DNA of 64,000 nucleotides from Burkholderiales bacterium PBB6 (GCA_002255925.1 NKIH01000006.1:62001-126000), one strand, 5' to 3'; counted from the first letter of the stretch, positions 1 through 10,722 are shown. Program-made: numbers and translations. Notes: generated by a model not told the origin, from the letters alone.

Positions 1-2
1 GC

Positions 3-473
3 TCCACCACCACCGACAACGTGGTGACCTACACCACCCAGCTCGCGGTGGACAACAAGGACCTCAGCCTGCGCCCCGGCATGACCGCCACCGCGCAGAT
101 CGCGGCTTCCCGCCACACGGGCGTGTGGGTGGTGCCGGTGAGTGCCTTGTCGTTCAGCCCAGCCGCCCCCGCTGGCGGCCCGCCCCCCTCTGGCGCCGCA
201 CCCAAGCGCAGCATGCTTGAAACGCTGATGCCCGGCCCGCCAGGGGGCAGCATGGGCCGCAAGCCCGCCGGCATGCCGGGGGCAGCCGCTGCCGCAGCCA
301 CCAACCGCGCAGGCCGCCAGCAGCAGATCTGGGTGCTGGAAGACGGCGTGCCGGTGCCGATGCCGGTGAAGATCGGCCTGAGCAACGGGCAGCAGACGGA
401 GATCAGCGCCGACGGCCTGCGTGAAGGCCTGGCCGTGATCACCGAGCAGCGCAGCGCTTCTGCCAAGCCATGA
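3..473 (+). CDS. MacA-like periplasmic adaptor, C-terminal part (cut by left edge)
   Basis: This is the C-terminal part of an efflux RND/MacA-family periplasmic adaptor; the reading frame is open to the left edge. The segment VDNKDLSLRPGMTATAQI is the usual beta-barrel signature of MacA proteins, and the end (VKIGLSNGQQTEIS, then LREGLAVI) is the membrane-proximal domain. Such adaptors link an inner-membrane ABC transporter to an outer-membrane TolC-type channel. Between these parts lies a stretch of about 60 residues rich in Pro, Gly, Ala and Met that looks disordered and is unusual for the family. The stop overlaps the start of the ATPase gene by 4 bases, so the three genes are probably one operon. 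The substrate cannot be told from sequence. Confidence 0.85.
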   Translation, partial: STTTDNVVTYTTQLAVDNKDLSLRPGMTATAQIAASRHTGVWVVPVSALSFSPAAPAGGPPPSGAAPKRSMLETLMPGPPGGSMGRKPAGMPGAAAAAATNRAGRQQQIWVLEDGVPVPMPVKIGLSNGQQTEISADGLREGLAVITEQRSASAKP

Positions 474-1176
474 GCGCCAGCACCCCAGCGCCCTTGATCT
501 GCCTGCGCCAGGTGGGCCGCACCTACGGTGAAGGCGAGGCCACCGTGCATGCGCTGCGCAGCATCAGCCTGGACATCAACGCCGGTGAATTCGTGGCGGT
601 GATGGGGCCCAGCGGCTCCGGCAAATCGACCGCGATGAACCTGCTGGGCTGTCTCGATACCCCCAGCCGCGGCAGCTACCGCTTCAGCGGCATCCCGGTG
701 GAGCAGCTTGACCGCGATCAGCGCGCCCTGCTGCGCCGCCGGCACCTCGGGTTTGTCTTTCAGGGCTTCAACCTGCTGGCCCGCACCTCGGCACTGGAGA
801 ACGTCGAGCTGCCGCTGCTGTACCGCGGTGAGCCGCGCGAACAGCGGCGCGCAGCCGCCCGCGCCGCGCTGGCGCGTGTTGGCCTGGCCGAGCGTGAAAA
901 CCACACCCCCGCCGAGTTGTCTGGCGGGCAGCAACAGCGGGTGGCGATTGCCCGGGCCATCGTCACGCAGCCCACGGTGCTGCTGGCGGATGAGCCCACC
1001 GGCAACCTGGACAGCGCCCGCAGCGCTGACATCATGGATTTGCTGAAAGACTTGAACCAGACCCACGGCATCACCGTGCTGATGGTGACGCACGAGCCAG
1101 AGATGGCCGCCTGGGCCAGCCGCGTGGTGCACTTCCGTGACGGCGCGATCGAGCGTGACGAGCAGCGGAGCGCGCC

Positions 1177-1180
<4 letters not shown>
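470..1180 (+). CDS. MacB-type ABC transporter ATP-binding protein
   Basis: ATPase subunit of a MacB/LolD-type (mechanotransmission) ABC transporter. Walker A GPSGSGKST lies at residues 46-54, the signature LSGGQQQ at 150-156 and Walker B VLLADEP at 170-176, followed by the usual H-loop (MVTHEPE). The length of 236 residues is that of a free-standing subunit; E. coli MacB instead carries the ATPase fused to its membrane domain. It overlaps the adaptor gene before it and the permease gene after it by 4 bases each, which suggests translational coupling. It would drive export through the adaptor and an outer-membrane channel that is not in the window. Confidence 0.93.
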
Positions 1181-2397
<1,217 letters not shown>

Positions 2398-2404
2398 GCG
2401 CGGG

Positions 2405-2965
2405 TCAGAGCGACAGGAAATGCTCGCGGTAATGCGCGAGCTCGTCGATCGATTCCTGGATGTCGGCCAGCGCGGTGTGCGCCTGGGCCTTCTTGAAGCC
2501 TTCCATGGCGGAGGGCTTCCAGCGGCGGGCCAGCTCCTTCAGGGTGCTGACATCGAGGTTGCGGTAGTGGAAAAACGCCTCCAGGCCCTTCATGTAGTTG
2601 GCCAGAAAGCGGCGGTCCTGGCAGATCGAGTTGCCGCACATCGGGCTCTTGCCGGCCGGAACATAGGCCGAGAGAAACTCGATGACGCGGGCTTCCGCGT
2701 CGGCTTCGCTGGTGGTCGACGCCTTCACGCGGTCGATCAGGCCGCTGCGGCCATGCGTGCCCTTGTTCCAGTTGTCCATGCCGTCGAGCACGGCGTCGCT
2801 CTGGTGGATGGCAAACACCGGGCCTTCAACGCGCACGGTGAGGTGCGGGTCGGTCACGACGACGGCGATCTCGATGATGCGATCGGAGTCCGGCTTCAGA
2901 CCGGTCATTTCAAGGTCGATCCAGATCAGGTTCTGGTCGTTCTTGGCCAAGGTGGTTGCGCTCAT
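2405..2965 (-). CDS. orn: Oligoribonuclease
   Basis: A 3'-to-5' exoribonuclease of the DEDDh family that degrades 2-5 nt RNA and also pGpG, the last step of c-di-GMP breakdown. The protein has 186 residues (E. coli Orn has 181). The first acidic motif is seen in [22 protein letters not shown] near the N-terminus, and the C-terminal [16 protein letters not shown] carries the conserved HxxxxD region of the last motif. I chose the ATG giving [10 protein letters not shown] because the open frame upstream of it has no family similarity. It is divergent from the M48 peptidase gene with a gap of 54 bases. The role is relevant to the two c-di-GMP enzymes elsewhere in the window. Confidence 0.95.
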   Translation of the reverse strand: MSATTLAKNDQNLIWIDLEMTGLKPDSDRIIEIAVVVTDPHLTVRVEGPVFAIHQSDAVLDGMDNWNKGTHGRSGLIDRVKASTTSEADAEARVIEFLSAYVPAGKSPMCGNSICQDRRFLANYMKGLEAFFHYRNLDVSTLKELARRWKPSAMEGFKKAQAHTALADIQESIDELAHYREHFLSL

Positions 2966-3019
2966 GGTTGTCCTTGTATCTACAGCGGGTGATTGTCCGA
3001 CAAACGTACACTCGCCCCC

Positions 3020-4282
3020 ATGCAAGCAAGCACTGTTTCCCTGGCCTTTTGCGCCGCGGTGATCGCGTCGTTGGTGGCCAAGGTCTGGTTGTCGAGTCGC
3101 CAGATCCGCCATGTCCACACCCACCGCCACGCGGTGCCCGACGCCTTCGCCGGCATCATCACCCTCCAGGCGCACCAGCATGCGGCCGACTACACCATCG
3201 CCAAGGCCCGTTTCGGCCTGCTGAGCGAGGCCCTCGCCACCGCGGTGCTGATGGGCTGGACGCTGCTCGGGGGCCTGGAATCGCTCAACCAATGGCTGCT
3301 GGCCAACGTGCAGGTGCGCTGGGGCGACATGGCCTACCAGCTGGCCCTGTTTGGTGCGTTCAGCGTGCTCAACGGCTTGATTGACCTGCCCGCCGAGCTG
3401 TGGCGCGTCTTCCGCATCGAGCAGCAATTCGGCTTCAACCGGGTGGGGCCGGGCCTGTTCATCGCCGACCTGCTCAAGGGCACGCTGGTGGGCACGCTGG
3501 TGGGTGCGCCCCTGCTGGCCGCCGTGCTGTGGGTGATGGGCGCCGCGGGCAGCCTGTGGTGGCTGTGGGCCTGGGCCTTGTGGACCGGCTTCATGCTGCT
3601 GATGCAGCTGATCTGGCCGACCCTGATCGCGCCGATGTTCAACAAGTTCGAGCCCCTGAAAGACACGGCCCTGGGCGAGCGGGTGCAGGCCCTGATGCAG
3701 CGCTGCGGTTTCCAGGCCAAGGGCTTCTTCGTGATGGACGGCAGCCGCCGCTCCGCCCACGGCAACGCCTACTTCGCGGGCCTGGGCAAGGCCAAGCGCG
3801 TGGTGTTCTATGACACCCTGCTCGAGCGCCTGAGCCCGGTGGAAGTGGAAGCCGTGCTGGCGCATGAGCTGGGTCACTTCCATCACCGGCATGTCATCAC
3901 GCGCATGGCGCTGGTGATCGGCATGAGCCTGGCCGCCCTGGCTTTGCTGGGGTGGCTGGCGCAGCAGACGGGCTTTTATCTGGGACTGGGCGTCAGCCCG
4001 AACCTGGGCGCAGCCAATGACGGCCTGGCGCTGATGCTGTTCACGCTGGCCGTGCCACCCTTTGCCTTTTTCATCTCGCCGCTGATGGCGCGTTCATCGC
4101 GCAAGGCAGAATTTGAAGCTGATGCCTATGCCAGTGCCCAATCCAGTGGCCCGGCCTTGGCAGCGGCCCTTTTGAAGCTCTACCAGGACAACGCCTCTAC
4201 CTTGACACCCGACCCCGTGTACGCGCGCTTTTACTACTCGCACCCGCCGGCTTCCGAGCGCCTTGCGGCCCTGCCCCGTTGA
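3020..4282 (+). CDS. M48 family (Ste24-like) membrane metallopeptidase
   Basis: An integral-membrane zinc peptidase of the Ste24/CAAX prenyl protease 1-like group, probably in membrane-protein quality control. The HELGH zinc motif is at residues 282-286, and the third ligand lies in EFEADAYA near residue 365. Several hydrophobic segments surround the catalytic domain. Length is about 420 residues, usual for the family. The ATG at the given start is preferred over an in-frame TTG 27 bases upstream. The stop shares one base with the rsgA start (TGATG), so the two genes are co-translated. Pairing of an M48 gene with rsgA and orn is common in Burkholderiales. Confidence 0.92.
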   Translation: MQASTVSLAFCAAVIASLVAKVWLSSRQIRHVHTHRHAVPDAFAGIITLQAHQHAADYTIAKARFGLLSEALATAVLMGWTLLGGLESLNQWLLANVQVRWGDMAYQLALFGAFSVLNGLIDLPAELWRVFRIEQQFGFNRVGPGLFIADLLKGTLVGTLVGAPLLAAVLWVMGAAGSLWWLWAWALWTGFMLLMQLIWPTLIAPMFNKFEPLKDTALGERVQALMQRCGFQAKGFFVMDGSRRSAHGNAYFAGLGKAKRVVFYDTLLERLSPVEVEAVLAHELGHFHHRHVITRMALVIGMSLAALALLGWLAQQTGFYLGLGVSPNLGAANDGLALMLFTLAVPPFAFFISPLMARSSRKAEFEADAYASAQSSGPALAAALLKLYQDNASTLTPDPVYARFYYSHPPASERLAALPR

Positions 4283-5208
4283 TGGCCCGCGAACAATTGC
4301 CTCAAGCCCTGGTGGTGGGCGCGCACGGTCGGCACGTGATCCTTGAAAAGCCGGACGGCGAGCGCATCCTCGCGCACCCGAAGGGCAAGAAGAGCCAATG
4401 CGTGGTCGGTGACCGCGTGTTGTGGAAGCCCGCCGGTGACGAAGCCGTCATCGAAGCCCCCCTGCCCCGCCGCAACCTGCTGATGCGGCAGGACGAATGG
4501 CGCACCAAGTCCTTCGCCGCCAACATCGACCTGCTGCTGGTGGTGCTGGCCGGCGAGCCGATGTTCAGCGAGTCGCAGCTCACCCGTGCGCTGATCGCCG
4601 CGGAAGACGCGGGCATCACGACCACGCTGCTGCTGAACAAGACCGACCTGCCAACGGCCGCCTTGGCGCGTGAACGCCTGCAGCCCTACCGCGACATGGG
4701 CCTGACGGTGCTGGAAACGGCACTTACCACCGCCCCTGAGGCGGCGATGGCCCTGCTGCAACCCCATCTGGCCGGCAAGGCCACGCTGGTGCTGGGCGCC
4801 AGCGGCATGGGCAAGAGCACCTTGATCAACCTGATGGTGCCGCAGGCGGCCGCCGAGGTGCGTGAAATCTCGACCGCGCTGAACTCGGGCAAGCACACCA
4901 CCACGACCACCAGCTGGTACTGGCTGGACGGCGTGGCGGCCACCGAAAGCGGTGAGCGCGCCGCGGTGCTGGATTCCCCGGGCTTTCAGGAATTCGGGCT
5001 GATGCACATCACCCCGCAGCGGCTGGCCGACCTGATGCCCGACCTGCGGCAGCACCTGGGCCATTGCCGCTTCTACAACTGCAGCCACCGCCATGAACCG
5101 GGCTGCGGCGTGCGCACGGCGCTCGAAGAGGGCAAGATCAGTGCGTCACGCTACCGGCTGTATGAAGCGCTGTGGGACGAGCTGGAACAGGGTCAGCGCA
5201 AAGGCTGA
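4282..5208 (+). CDS. rsgA: Ribosome small subunit-dependent GTPase A
   Basis: Circularly permuted GTPase that helps late maturation of the 30S subunit. The permuted order of motifs is visible: G4 NKTD at 119-122, then G1 GASGMGKST at 172-180, a threonine-rich switch (KHTTTTT) near 204-210, and G3 DSPG at 231-234. An OB-fold precedes them, and the zinc motif follows with C262, C267, H269 and C275. The ATG overlapping the M48 stop is the best start; an in-frame TTG lies directly before it. Length of 308 residues is normal. Confidence 0.96.
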   Translation: MAREQLPQALVVGAHGRHVILEKPDGERILAHPKGKKSQCVVGDRVLWKPAGDEAVIEAPLPRRNLLMRQDEWRTKSFAANIDLLLVVLAGEPMFSESQLTRALIAAEDAGITTTLLLNKTDLPTAALARERLQPYRDMGLTVLETALTTAPEAAMALLQPHLAGKATLVLGASGMGKSTLINLMVPQAAAEVREISTALNSGKHTTTTTSWYWLDGVAATESGERAAVLDSPGFQEFGLMHITPQRLADLMPDLRQHLGHCRFYNCSHRHEPGCGVRTALEEGKISASRYRLYEALWDELEQGQRKG

Positions 5209-5218
5209 GTGGGCTGGT

Positions 5219-6208
5219 TCAGCCCAGCAGGTTGGCCAGCTTCAGCAGGGCCAGCAGCAGCATCCACAGCACCACCGAGCGCCAGACCAGGCCCACCACG
5301 CTGCCGAGGTGGCCAAGCTGTGGCGGGATGCCGGGCGTTGAGCCTGCGGCCTCGACCGACTCGGCGTCCAGGCCGCCCGTGAAGGTGCGGGAACGGTCGG
5401 GTGTCACGCCCGGGGCGGTGGCGCCACCCAGCTGCACGCCCACGGCGCCCGCGGCGGCGGCCAGGATGATGCCTTCGTTCGCATGGCGCCAGAGTTCGGC
5501 GTCACGCCGCCAACCCGACACGGCTTCCTCGAAGTTGCCGACCACCGCAAAACCGAAGGCGGTCAGGCGGGCCGGCACATGGTCGATCAGGCCGAAGGCG
5601 CGCTGCGACAAGTCACGCAGGCCTTCGTTCACCGCCACGCCCATCTTGCGGCTGCGGAAGGACCAGTAGCGGCTGGCGAACTCGGCCATGCGGTAGATCA
5701 CCGCGCCCGCCGGGCCCAACCCGATGGCGGCCAACACCACGTAGCAGAAGAAGACGCCGAATACATGGCGGTGCGCCGCGAGCAGGGAATGCTCGATCAC
5801 ATGGCGCAGCAGCTCATTGCGGGGCAACTCAGACGCATCGAGGTGACGCCACTCGGCGAGCAGCGCGCGCGCATGGTCTTCGTCACCGCGCTCCAGCGCT
5901 TCGCGAATGTCGGTGAAGTAGTGGCTGAACTGCCGGAAACCCAAGGTGAGGTAGAGCACACCCACATCGAAGGCCAAGGCGCCGATCAGGCTGAAGTAGC
6001 CGATGGCCGCATGCAGGCCCCAGGCCACCAGCGCCGGGAAGATGACAGTGACCACCCAGACGATGCGCGCATGACCTGGCTTGCCAGCATCAAAGTTGCG
6101 CCCCGTCCAGCCGACCCAGGAGGCCAGCGTGTCGTGCACCCAGTTGTCGCGCGGCAGGGGCTTGATCTGCTCGACCATCAGCGCGAAGAGAACGGCGAAA
6201 AAGCTCAT
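5219..6208 (-). CDS. CobD/CbiB family membrane protein
   Basis: A polytopic inner-membrane protein similar to CobD/CbiB (adenosylcobinamide-phosphate synthase) and AmpE proteins. The N-terminus MSFFAVLFALMVEQIKPL, the central GFRQFSHYFTDIREALERGD and the block HVIEHSLLAAHRHVFGVFFCY are recognisable in the Burkholderiales version of the family. Length is 329 residues from the ATG chosen; the reading frame extends 17 codons further without similarity. No other cobalamin gene lies nearby, so a role in corrin synthesis is doubtful and the function is open. It converges on rsgA with a gap of 10 bases. Confidence 0.85.
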   Translation of the reverse strand: MSFFAVLFALMVEQIKPLPRDNWVHDTLASWVGWTGRNFDAGKPGHARIVWVVTVIFPALVAWGLHAAIGYFSLIGALAFDVGVLYLTLGFRQFSHYFTDIREALERGDEDHARALLAEWRHLDASELPRNELLRHVIEHSLLAAHRHVFGVFFCYVVLAAIGLGPAGAVIYRMAEFASRYWSFRSRKMGVAVNEGLRDLSQRAFGLIDHVPARLTAFGFAVVGNFEEAVSGWRRDAELWRHANEGIILAAAAGAVGVQLGGATAPGVTPDRSRTFTGGLDAESVEAAGSTPGIPPQLGHLGSVVGLVWRSVVLWMLLLALLKLANLLG

Positions 6209-6370
6209 CGTCGTTGATGATAACGAGGCTTCGGGTCTGCGCGCCGCTTTACGGTGCATTTCGAACGCACGCGATGCACCGTTGTCGGAAACGCGCTGCT
6301 GCGGGCCCCTTGCAGACAGCTCTGCGTCACTGCGTCATTGGGTAACTGCATGACAGCCCTGCGGCTGGGG

Positions 6371-7099
6371 TCAGTCGGCCTGCAACAGGTGGTAAAGGTT
6401 GCGCAGCATCGCCGCCGTTGCGCCCCAGATGAAGTACGGCTGGGCGCCGGGTGCCGGCACCCACGGCATTGAGAGGAATTGGCGCGCCATCCCGTCGATC
6501 ACCACCTCATGGCGCTGGTGGTTGGCAGGCGACATCAGGAAGGCCAGCGGCACCTCAAACGCCTCGGCCACCTCGCCCTGCTGCAATTGCAAGGGCACAT
6601 CCGGTGGCACGAAGCCGATCACCGGCGTGACCAGAAACCGGGTGACCGTGGTGTAGATCGGCAGGCTGGCAATCACATCGATCTGCGCAGCTTGCAGGCC
6701 GATTTCTTCCTCTGCTTCACGCAAGGCAGCGGCCACGGCGTCGGCATCAGTGGGCTCTTGGCGGCCGCCGGGAAAGCTGATCTGCCCCGCATGGTTGCGC
6801 AGGTGCTCGGTACGGCGCGTCAGCAGCACGTGCAGCCCGTCTGCGCGCATCACCAGGGGCACCAGCACCGACGCTGCGGTGGGCACACGATCACCGGCCA
6901 TGTCAGGCCGCGCACCGTCACCCGTGATGAACGGCGGCGCCATCGACAAGCGGGGCAGATGCGCCCGCAGCCAGTCGGGCGTCAACCGCTCATCGGGAAT
7001 GGCTGGCAGGTGCGTATCGATGGAGAGCACGGGCACCGCGCTGGGGTCGGTGATGAGGACCCGGGGGGCTGCTGGCGGAGGGGTGCTGATGGAGGTCAT
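6371..7099 (-). CDS. Nudix hydrolase, probable CoA pyrophosphatase
   Basis: Nudix enzyme of the CoA pyrophosphatase (NudL/YeaB) subgroup, which cleaves CoA and related dinucleotides. The Nudix box runs about residues 111-135 ([10 protein letters not shown] followed by REAEEEIGL). It is preceded by [21 protein letters not shown], which matches the NudL-type upstream motif. Length of 242 residues includes a longer N-terminal part than E. coli NudL. It lies downstream of the rplS operon on the same strand, behind a terminator hairpin. The substrate is inferred from the family. Confidence 0.88.
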   Translation of the reverse strand: MTSISTPPPAAPRVLITDPSAVPVLSIDTHLPAIPDERLTPDWLRAHLPRLSMAPPFITGDGARPDMAGDRVPTAASVLVPLVMRADGLHVLLTRRTEHLRNHAGQISFPGGRQEPTDADAVAAALREAEEEIGLQAAQIDVIASLPIYTTVTRFLVTPVIGFVPPDVPLQLQQGEVAEAFEVPLAFLMSPANHQRHEVVIDGMARQFLSMPWVPAPGAQPYFIWGATAAMLRNLYHLLQAD

Positions 7100-7149
7100 T
7101 CAAAGGGGCGGGCGTGATGCTGCGCTCGGCAGGGTACGCCAGAAATGAC

Positions 7150-7171
7150 AAAGCCGCCCGGAGGCGGCTTT
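7150..7171 (-). terminator. Terminator hairpin of the rpsP-rimM-trmD-rplS operon
   Basis: Perfect 9-bp stem AAAGCCGCC/GGCGGCTTT with a CGGA loop, placed between the rplS stop and the Nudix gene. On the minus strand the stem ends in TTTG, so the U-run is short. It most likely ends the ribosomal operon transcript. Confidence 0.7.
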
Positions 7172-7258
7172 GCGCGGATCGCACCTGAAGCAGGCTTGAT
7201 CCGCTGACTGGCTGAACCAGACCGGTACACCACCACAGGGGTGGCACACCAAGCCCGA

Positions 7259-7612
7259 TCAGGCCAGCTTTTCCTTGATTCGAGCCGACTTGCCCGAACG
7301 CTGACGCAGGTAGTACAGCTTGGCGCGACGGACATCGCCGCGACGCTTGACTTCGATCGAAGCGATCAGCGGGCTGTACAGCTGGAACGTACGTTCCACG
7401 CCTTCACCGCTGGAGATCTTGCGAACGATGAAGCTGCTGTTCAGGCCGCGGTTGCGCTTGGCAATCACGACGCCTTCATAAGCCTGCACACGCTTGCGGG
7501 TGCCTTCAACCACGTTCACCGAAACGATGACGGTGTCGCCAGGGGCAAAGACCGGAATGGTCTTGTTCAGGCGAGCAATTTCTTCTTGCTCAAGGGTCTG
7601 GATCAGGTCCAC
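7259..7612 (-). CDS. rplS: 50S ribosomal protein L19
   Basis: Ribosomal protein L19, which sits at the 30S-50S interface. The sequence [25 protein letters not shown], then [27 protein letters not shown], is typical. The start is a GTG (protein begins MDLIQTLE, 117 residues) because a GGAG sits 6 bases upstream; an extension of 12 codons in the same frame has no family support. It is the last gene of the rpsP-rimM-trmD-rplS operon, 100 bases after trmD, and a hairpin follows. Confidence 0.96.
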   Translation of the reverse strand: MDLIQTLEQEEIARLNKTIPVFAPGDTVIVSVNVVEGTRKRVQAYEGVVIAKRNRGLNSSFIVRKISSGEGVERTFQLYSPLIASIEVKRRGDVRRAKLYYLRQRSGKSARIKEKLA

Positions 7613-7618
7613 AGATTT

Positions 7619-7622
7619 CTCC
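7619..7622 (-). promoter_or_regulatory. Ribosome binding site that fixes the GTG start of rplS
   Basis: On the minus strand GGAG lies 6 bases before GTG. This supports the shorter reading of rplS over the upstream start in the same frame. Confidence 0.7.
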
Positions 7623-7712
7623 AAAAGATCGTGCCGGCGCAGCGTCAAAACGGTCGTGGTGCAGAAGAACCTGCATCACTTATCGCCCGGCAGAGGATCG
7701 AAAAGCCTTTGA

Positions 7713-8474
7713 TTATAGCGCAAGACTGGCGAGGTAGCGCTCATCCTGCTTCGAAAGCAGCCCGCGCGCGCGCGCTGCGGCAATCAGATCAGGCCGACGC
7801 CGTGCCGTGATGGCCAGCGATTGCTCCCTGCGCCAGCGGGCAATGTCGGCGTGATGGCCGGACATCAGCACCGGCGGCACGGGCAGCGGCTCGCCGTCCG
7901 GCGGCGTCCAGCTTTCCGGCCGGCTGTAATGCGGGCAGTCCAGCAGGCCGTCTTCGAAGCTGTCCTGCTGGTGCGAGCGCGCATCGGCCAGCACCCCTTC
8001 CTGCAGGCGGGCGACGCCGTCGAGCACGGCCAGGGCCGGCAACTCGCCGCCAGACAACACGAAGTCGCCCAGGCTCAGTTCGATGTCGACATGGCGATCC
8101 AGAAAGCGCTGGTCGATGCCTTCATAACGGCCACACAGGAAAATCGCGCCCGGGCCGGCAGACAGCTCACGCATCACGGTCTGGTCGATCTGGCGGCCGG
8201 TTGGGCTGAAATGGATGACCGGCGCGGGGGCTGAGTCGGCACGGGCCGCACGCACAGCAGTCAGCGCACGCTCGAGCGGCTCAACCAGCATCACCATGCC
8301 GGGGCCGCCACCGTAGGGGCGGTCATCGACGCGGCGATAGTTGTCTTCGGTGTGGTCGCGCAGCGGCCAGCAGTGAACATCGACCTGGCCGGACGCAAAC
8401 GCGCGGCGCGTCACGCCCACCGTCAGGAAGGGCGCGAACAATTCAGGGAACAGGGTGATGACGTCGAAGCGCAT
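7713..8474 (-). CDS. trmD: tRNA (guanine-N1)-methyltransferase
   Basis: SPOUT-class, knot-containing enzyme that methylates G37 of tRNAs and so prevents frameshifting. The N-terminus [17 protein letters not shown] is typical. [24 protein letters not shown] and the knot region [38 protein letters not shown] carry the AdoMet-binding signatures. Length is 253 residues, normal for the family. Third gene of the rpsP operon, 29 bases after rimM. Confidence 0.97.
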   Translation of the reverse strand: MRFDVITLFPELFAPFLTVGVTRRAFASGQVDVHCWPLRDHTEDNYRRVDDRPYGGGPGMVMLVEPLERALTAVRAARADSAPAPVIHFSPTGRQIDQTVMRELSAGPGAIFLCGRYEGIDQRFLDRHVDIELSLGDFVLSGGELPALAVLDGVARLQEGVLADARSHQQDSFEDGLLDCPHYSRPESWTPPDGEPLPVPPVLMSGHHADIARWRREQSLAITARRRPDLIAAARARGLLSKQDERYLASLAL

Positions 8475-8503
8475 CCGGGCCGGGCTCGACGCCTGGGCAG
8501 GCG

Positions 8504-9145
8504 TCAGTAGTCGAGGCCCCAGTCGACCGTGATGCGGCGAGCCGCAAGGTCAACCTGGTCAACAAAGGCGTCGACGAAGGGAATCAGGCGTTCGGCGTCG
8601 TCGGGCTTGGCATCAGGCGCAGCCTCGGGGCGACGCACACGCAGCACGCAGTGCGGACCGGTATCGATCAGATCGACGACGGGGCCGAGCGCCACGCCAT
8701 CGCGGTTGACCACGTCCAGACCGATCAGATCGATCCAGTAATACTCGCCGTCACCGACCGTCGGGAAACTTTCACGCGAGACGAACACACGCGCGCCCTT
8801 GAGGGCTTCAGCGGCGTTGCGGTCAGGGATGTCAGGGGACGTGGCCACCACGACATCGCCCTGCTCACGGGCAGAAGCAATCTTCAACGCGGTTGGCAGC
8901 GCCTGGGCATTGCGCACCACCGGTGAGGCGGGACGGCCAGGCACATCGGCCGCAGGCTTCAGAAACCAGCGACGCGAAGAAAACAAAGCCTGGGGATCAG
9001 AGGAAAAAGGCGTCACTTTGAAGCCTCCCTTGATACCCCAGGCGTCGATGATGCGACCGACTTCGATCGCGTCATCGGGCCAGCTGGCCTGCTCGGTGGT
9101 GATTGCGCTGTTCACGTCAGACACACGAAGGGCAGGAGCTGGCAC
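8504..9145 (-). CDS. rimM: Ribosome maturation factor RimM
   Basis: Factor that binds S19 and helps assembly of the 30S head. [21 protein letters not shown] is the N-terminal RimM domain and [37 protein letters not shown] the PRC-barrel. It ends with [28 protein letters not shown], as usual. The farthest start is a GTG 16 bases after rpsP; GTG codons 7 and 10 codons further in are alternatives, and none has a clear ribosome binding site, so the first about 10 residues are uncertain. Confidence 0.94.
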   Translation of the reverse strand: MPAPALRVSDVNSAITTEQASWPDDAIEVGRIIDAWGIKGGFKVTPFSSDPQALFSSRRWFLKPAADVPGRPASPVVRNAQALPTALKIASAREQGDVVVATSPDIPDRNAAEALKGARVFVSRESFPTVGDGEYYWIDLIGLDVVNRDGVALGPVVDLIDTGPHCVLRVRRPEAAPDAKPDDAERLIPFVDAFVDQVDLAARRITVDWGLDY

Positions 9146-9161
9146 CAGGCATGCGCCTGGA

Positions 9162-9419
9162 TCAGGCCGCGACGACCTTGGCAGCAGCCTTGTCGATCAG
9201 ACGTGCCACGGTCGGCGACGGCTGTGCGCCAACGCCAATCCAGTGGGTCACGCGGTCTTGTGCAACGCGCAGGGACTCACCACGCTCACCAGCCAGCGGG
9301 TTGTAGAAACCCACGCGCTCGATGAAACGGCCATCACGGCGCTCACGCGAGTCAGCCACGACGATGTTGTAGAACGGGCGCTTCTTGGAACCGCCGCGAG
9401 CAAGACGAATGACGACCAT
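9162..9419 (-). CDS. rpsP: 30S ribosomal protein S16
   Basis: Ribosomal protein S16, 85 residues. [25 protein letters not shown] and [14 protein letters not shown] are the conserved N-terminal blocks. GAGG lies about 9 bases before the ATG. It is the first gene of the operon. A TATAAT-like element about 265 bases upstream may be its promoter. Confidence 0.97.
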   Translation of the reverse strand: MVVIRLARGGSKKRPFYNIVVADSRERRDGRFIERVGFYNPLAGERGESLRVAQDRVTHWIGVGAQPSPTVARLIDKAAAKVVAA

Positions 9420-9724
9420 GTGTCGTTACCTCAGGAATCAATTGTTGAACCGCCACCCCAAGGAGACACCGCAAGGTGTGGCTGATTCCGTTTACCGCGG
9501 CCTGAATCGGGTTCCCCCGCCAGAGCGCACAGCACATGTTGTTTTCTCAAGCTCGTAGATACGCTGTCTGCTGAGTTGGCGCCTAGCACTTCCACTGATT
9601 CAACCCGATGCCCGCTTGGAGCATTCGAACCCGAACCCTTGGTTTTACCCAGACGAACCGCGACAACCGCGCCCGAAAACATGAGATTATAAACGCTGAA
9701 TTCATGTTGCGATAGCCAACCCTG
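9420..9724. other. Intergenic region between rpsP and the acetyltransferase gene
   Basis: About 305 bases between divergent genes. The right part holds a minus-strand TATAAT. The rest would be a long rpsP leader if that is the promoter. I see no convincing open frame, tRNA or riboswitch here; codon-like frames that cross it lack family similarity. Confidence 0.5.
9686..9691 (-). promoter_or_regulatory. Possible -10 element of the rpsP operon
   Basis: The minus strand reads TATAAT here, an exact sigma-70 -10 hexamer in GC-rich DNA. No good -35 lies 16-18 bases upstream (TATCGC is at that place), so the assignment is tentative. Use of this site would give a leader of about 260 nt before rpsP. 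Confidence 0.4.
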
Positions 9725-10270
9725 ATGACCAACGCACAATTGCTGATCCGCCCGAGCACGACAGACGACCTTCCGGCCATCACGGCCATCTATGAGGACG
9801 CCGTGCTGCACGGCACCGGCACCTTCGAGCTGGACGCGCCCGACCTCGCCGAAATGGGCCGTCGCCGCGACGCCGTGCTGGCCAACCACCTGCCCTGGCT
9901 GGTGGCCCAACTGGGTGACGAGGTGGTGGGTTATGCCTACGCCAACCACTTCCGGCCACGCCGAGCCTACCGCTTCTGCGTCGAGGACTCGATTTACCTG
10001 GCACCTGCCGCCAAGGGCCGCGGCGTGGGCACCGCCCTGCTGGCTGAGTTGATGGCCCGCTGCGAGGCTGCCGGCGCACGACAGATGCTGGCCGTCATCG
10101 GCGACAGCGACAACCTGGGCTCGATCGGCGTGCACCGCCGGCTCGGGTTCGAGCACACCGGCGTGCTGCGCAGCGCTGGCTGGAAGTTCGATCGATGGCT
10201 GGACGTGGTCATGATGCAGCGCGCACTCGGCACCGGCAGCAGCCAGAACCCCGTGGACATCCACGCATGA
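9725..10270 (+). CDS. GNAT family N-acetyltransferase (phosphinothricin acetyltransferase-like)
   Basis: GNAT acetyltransferase similar to phosphinothricin/methionine-sulfone N-acetyltransferases (Pat/MddA/YncA group). LIRPSTTDDLPAITAIYEDAVLHGTGTFEL is the typical N-terminus. DSIYLAPAAKGRGVGTALLAELM contains the acetyl-CoA-binding R/Q-x-x-G-x-G/A loop. NLGSIGVHRRLGFEHTGVLRSAGWKFDRWLDVVMMQRAL matches the C-terminal part of this subgroup. Length is 181 residues. The natural substrate is unknown. It overlaps the next gene by 4 bases (ATGA). Confidence 0.88.
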   Translation: MTNAQLLIRPSTTDDLPAITAIYEDAVLHGTGTFELDAPDLAEMGRRRDAVLANHLPWLVAQLGDEVVGYAYANHFRPRRAYRFCVEDSIYLAPAAKGRGVGTALLAELMARCEAAGARQMLAVIGDSDNLGSIGVHRRLGFEHTGVLRSAGWKFDRWLDVVMMQRALGTGSSQNPVDIHA

Positions 10271-10722
10271 GTGCAGCCGCTCCCCGCTCCAAAGCGATCG
10301 CCACCTGGTTGGCACTGGTCGCCGGCACGCTCGGTGCACACCGCTTCTACCTGCACGGCCGCCGCGACGTGATCGGCTGGCTCAGCCCGATCCCGACACT
10401 GATCGGCCTGGCGGGCGTGGTTCGCATGGACAACCTCGGCCAGGACGACACCACCTCGTGGGCCCTGATTCCCATCCTGGGACTGATGATTGCGCAGGCG
10501 ATGCTGAGCGCCATCGTGATCGGCCTGACGCCCGACGAGCGCTGGAACGCCCGCTACCGCAACGGCCAGCCCGATGCCGGCAGCGGCTGGATACCGGTGT
10601 TCGGGGTCATCGTCGCGCTGCTGCTGGGCGGCACCGCCTTGATGGGCACCATCGCGTTTGGTGGCCAGAAGTATTTTGAATACCAGCGCTTGCAGGCGGA
10701 AATCGAAGCCGCCAAACCGTGA
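10267..10722 (+). CDS. TM2 domain-containing membrane protein
   Basis: A small membrane protein of 151 residues. The N-terminal half (KAIATWLALVAGTLGAHRFYLHGRRDVIGWLS) carries the GxxGxHRFYLG-like motif of TM2 domains, followed by hydrophobic segments near residues 85-105 and 125-150, and a short charged C-terminus. The start ATG overlaps the acetyltransferase stop, so both are probably one operon; a longer in-frame start is not supported. No function is known for this family. Confidence 0.75.
   Translation: MSAAAPRSKAIATWLALVAGTLGAHRFYLHGRRDVIGWLSPIPTLIGLAGVVRMDNLGQDDTTSWALIPILGLMIAQAMLSAIVIGLTPDERWNARYRNGQPDAGSGWIPVFGVIVALLLGGTALMGTIAFGGQKYFEYQRLQAEIEAAKP

Noticed and set aside
9600-9640. 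tRNA-like T-arm (GGGTTCGAATGC on the minus strand)
   Set aside because: The stem around TTCGAAT does not pair and no acceptor or anticodon arm can be built around it.
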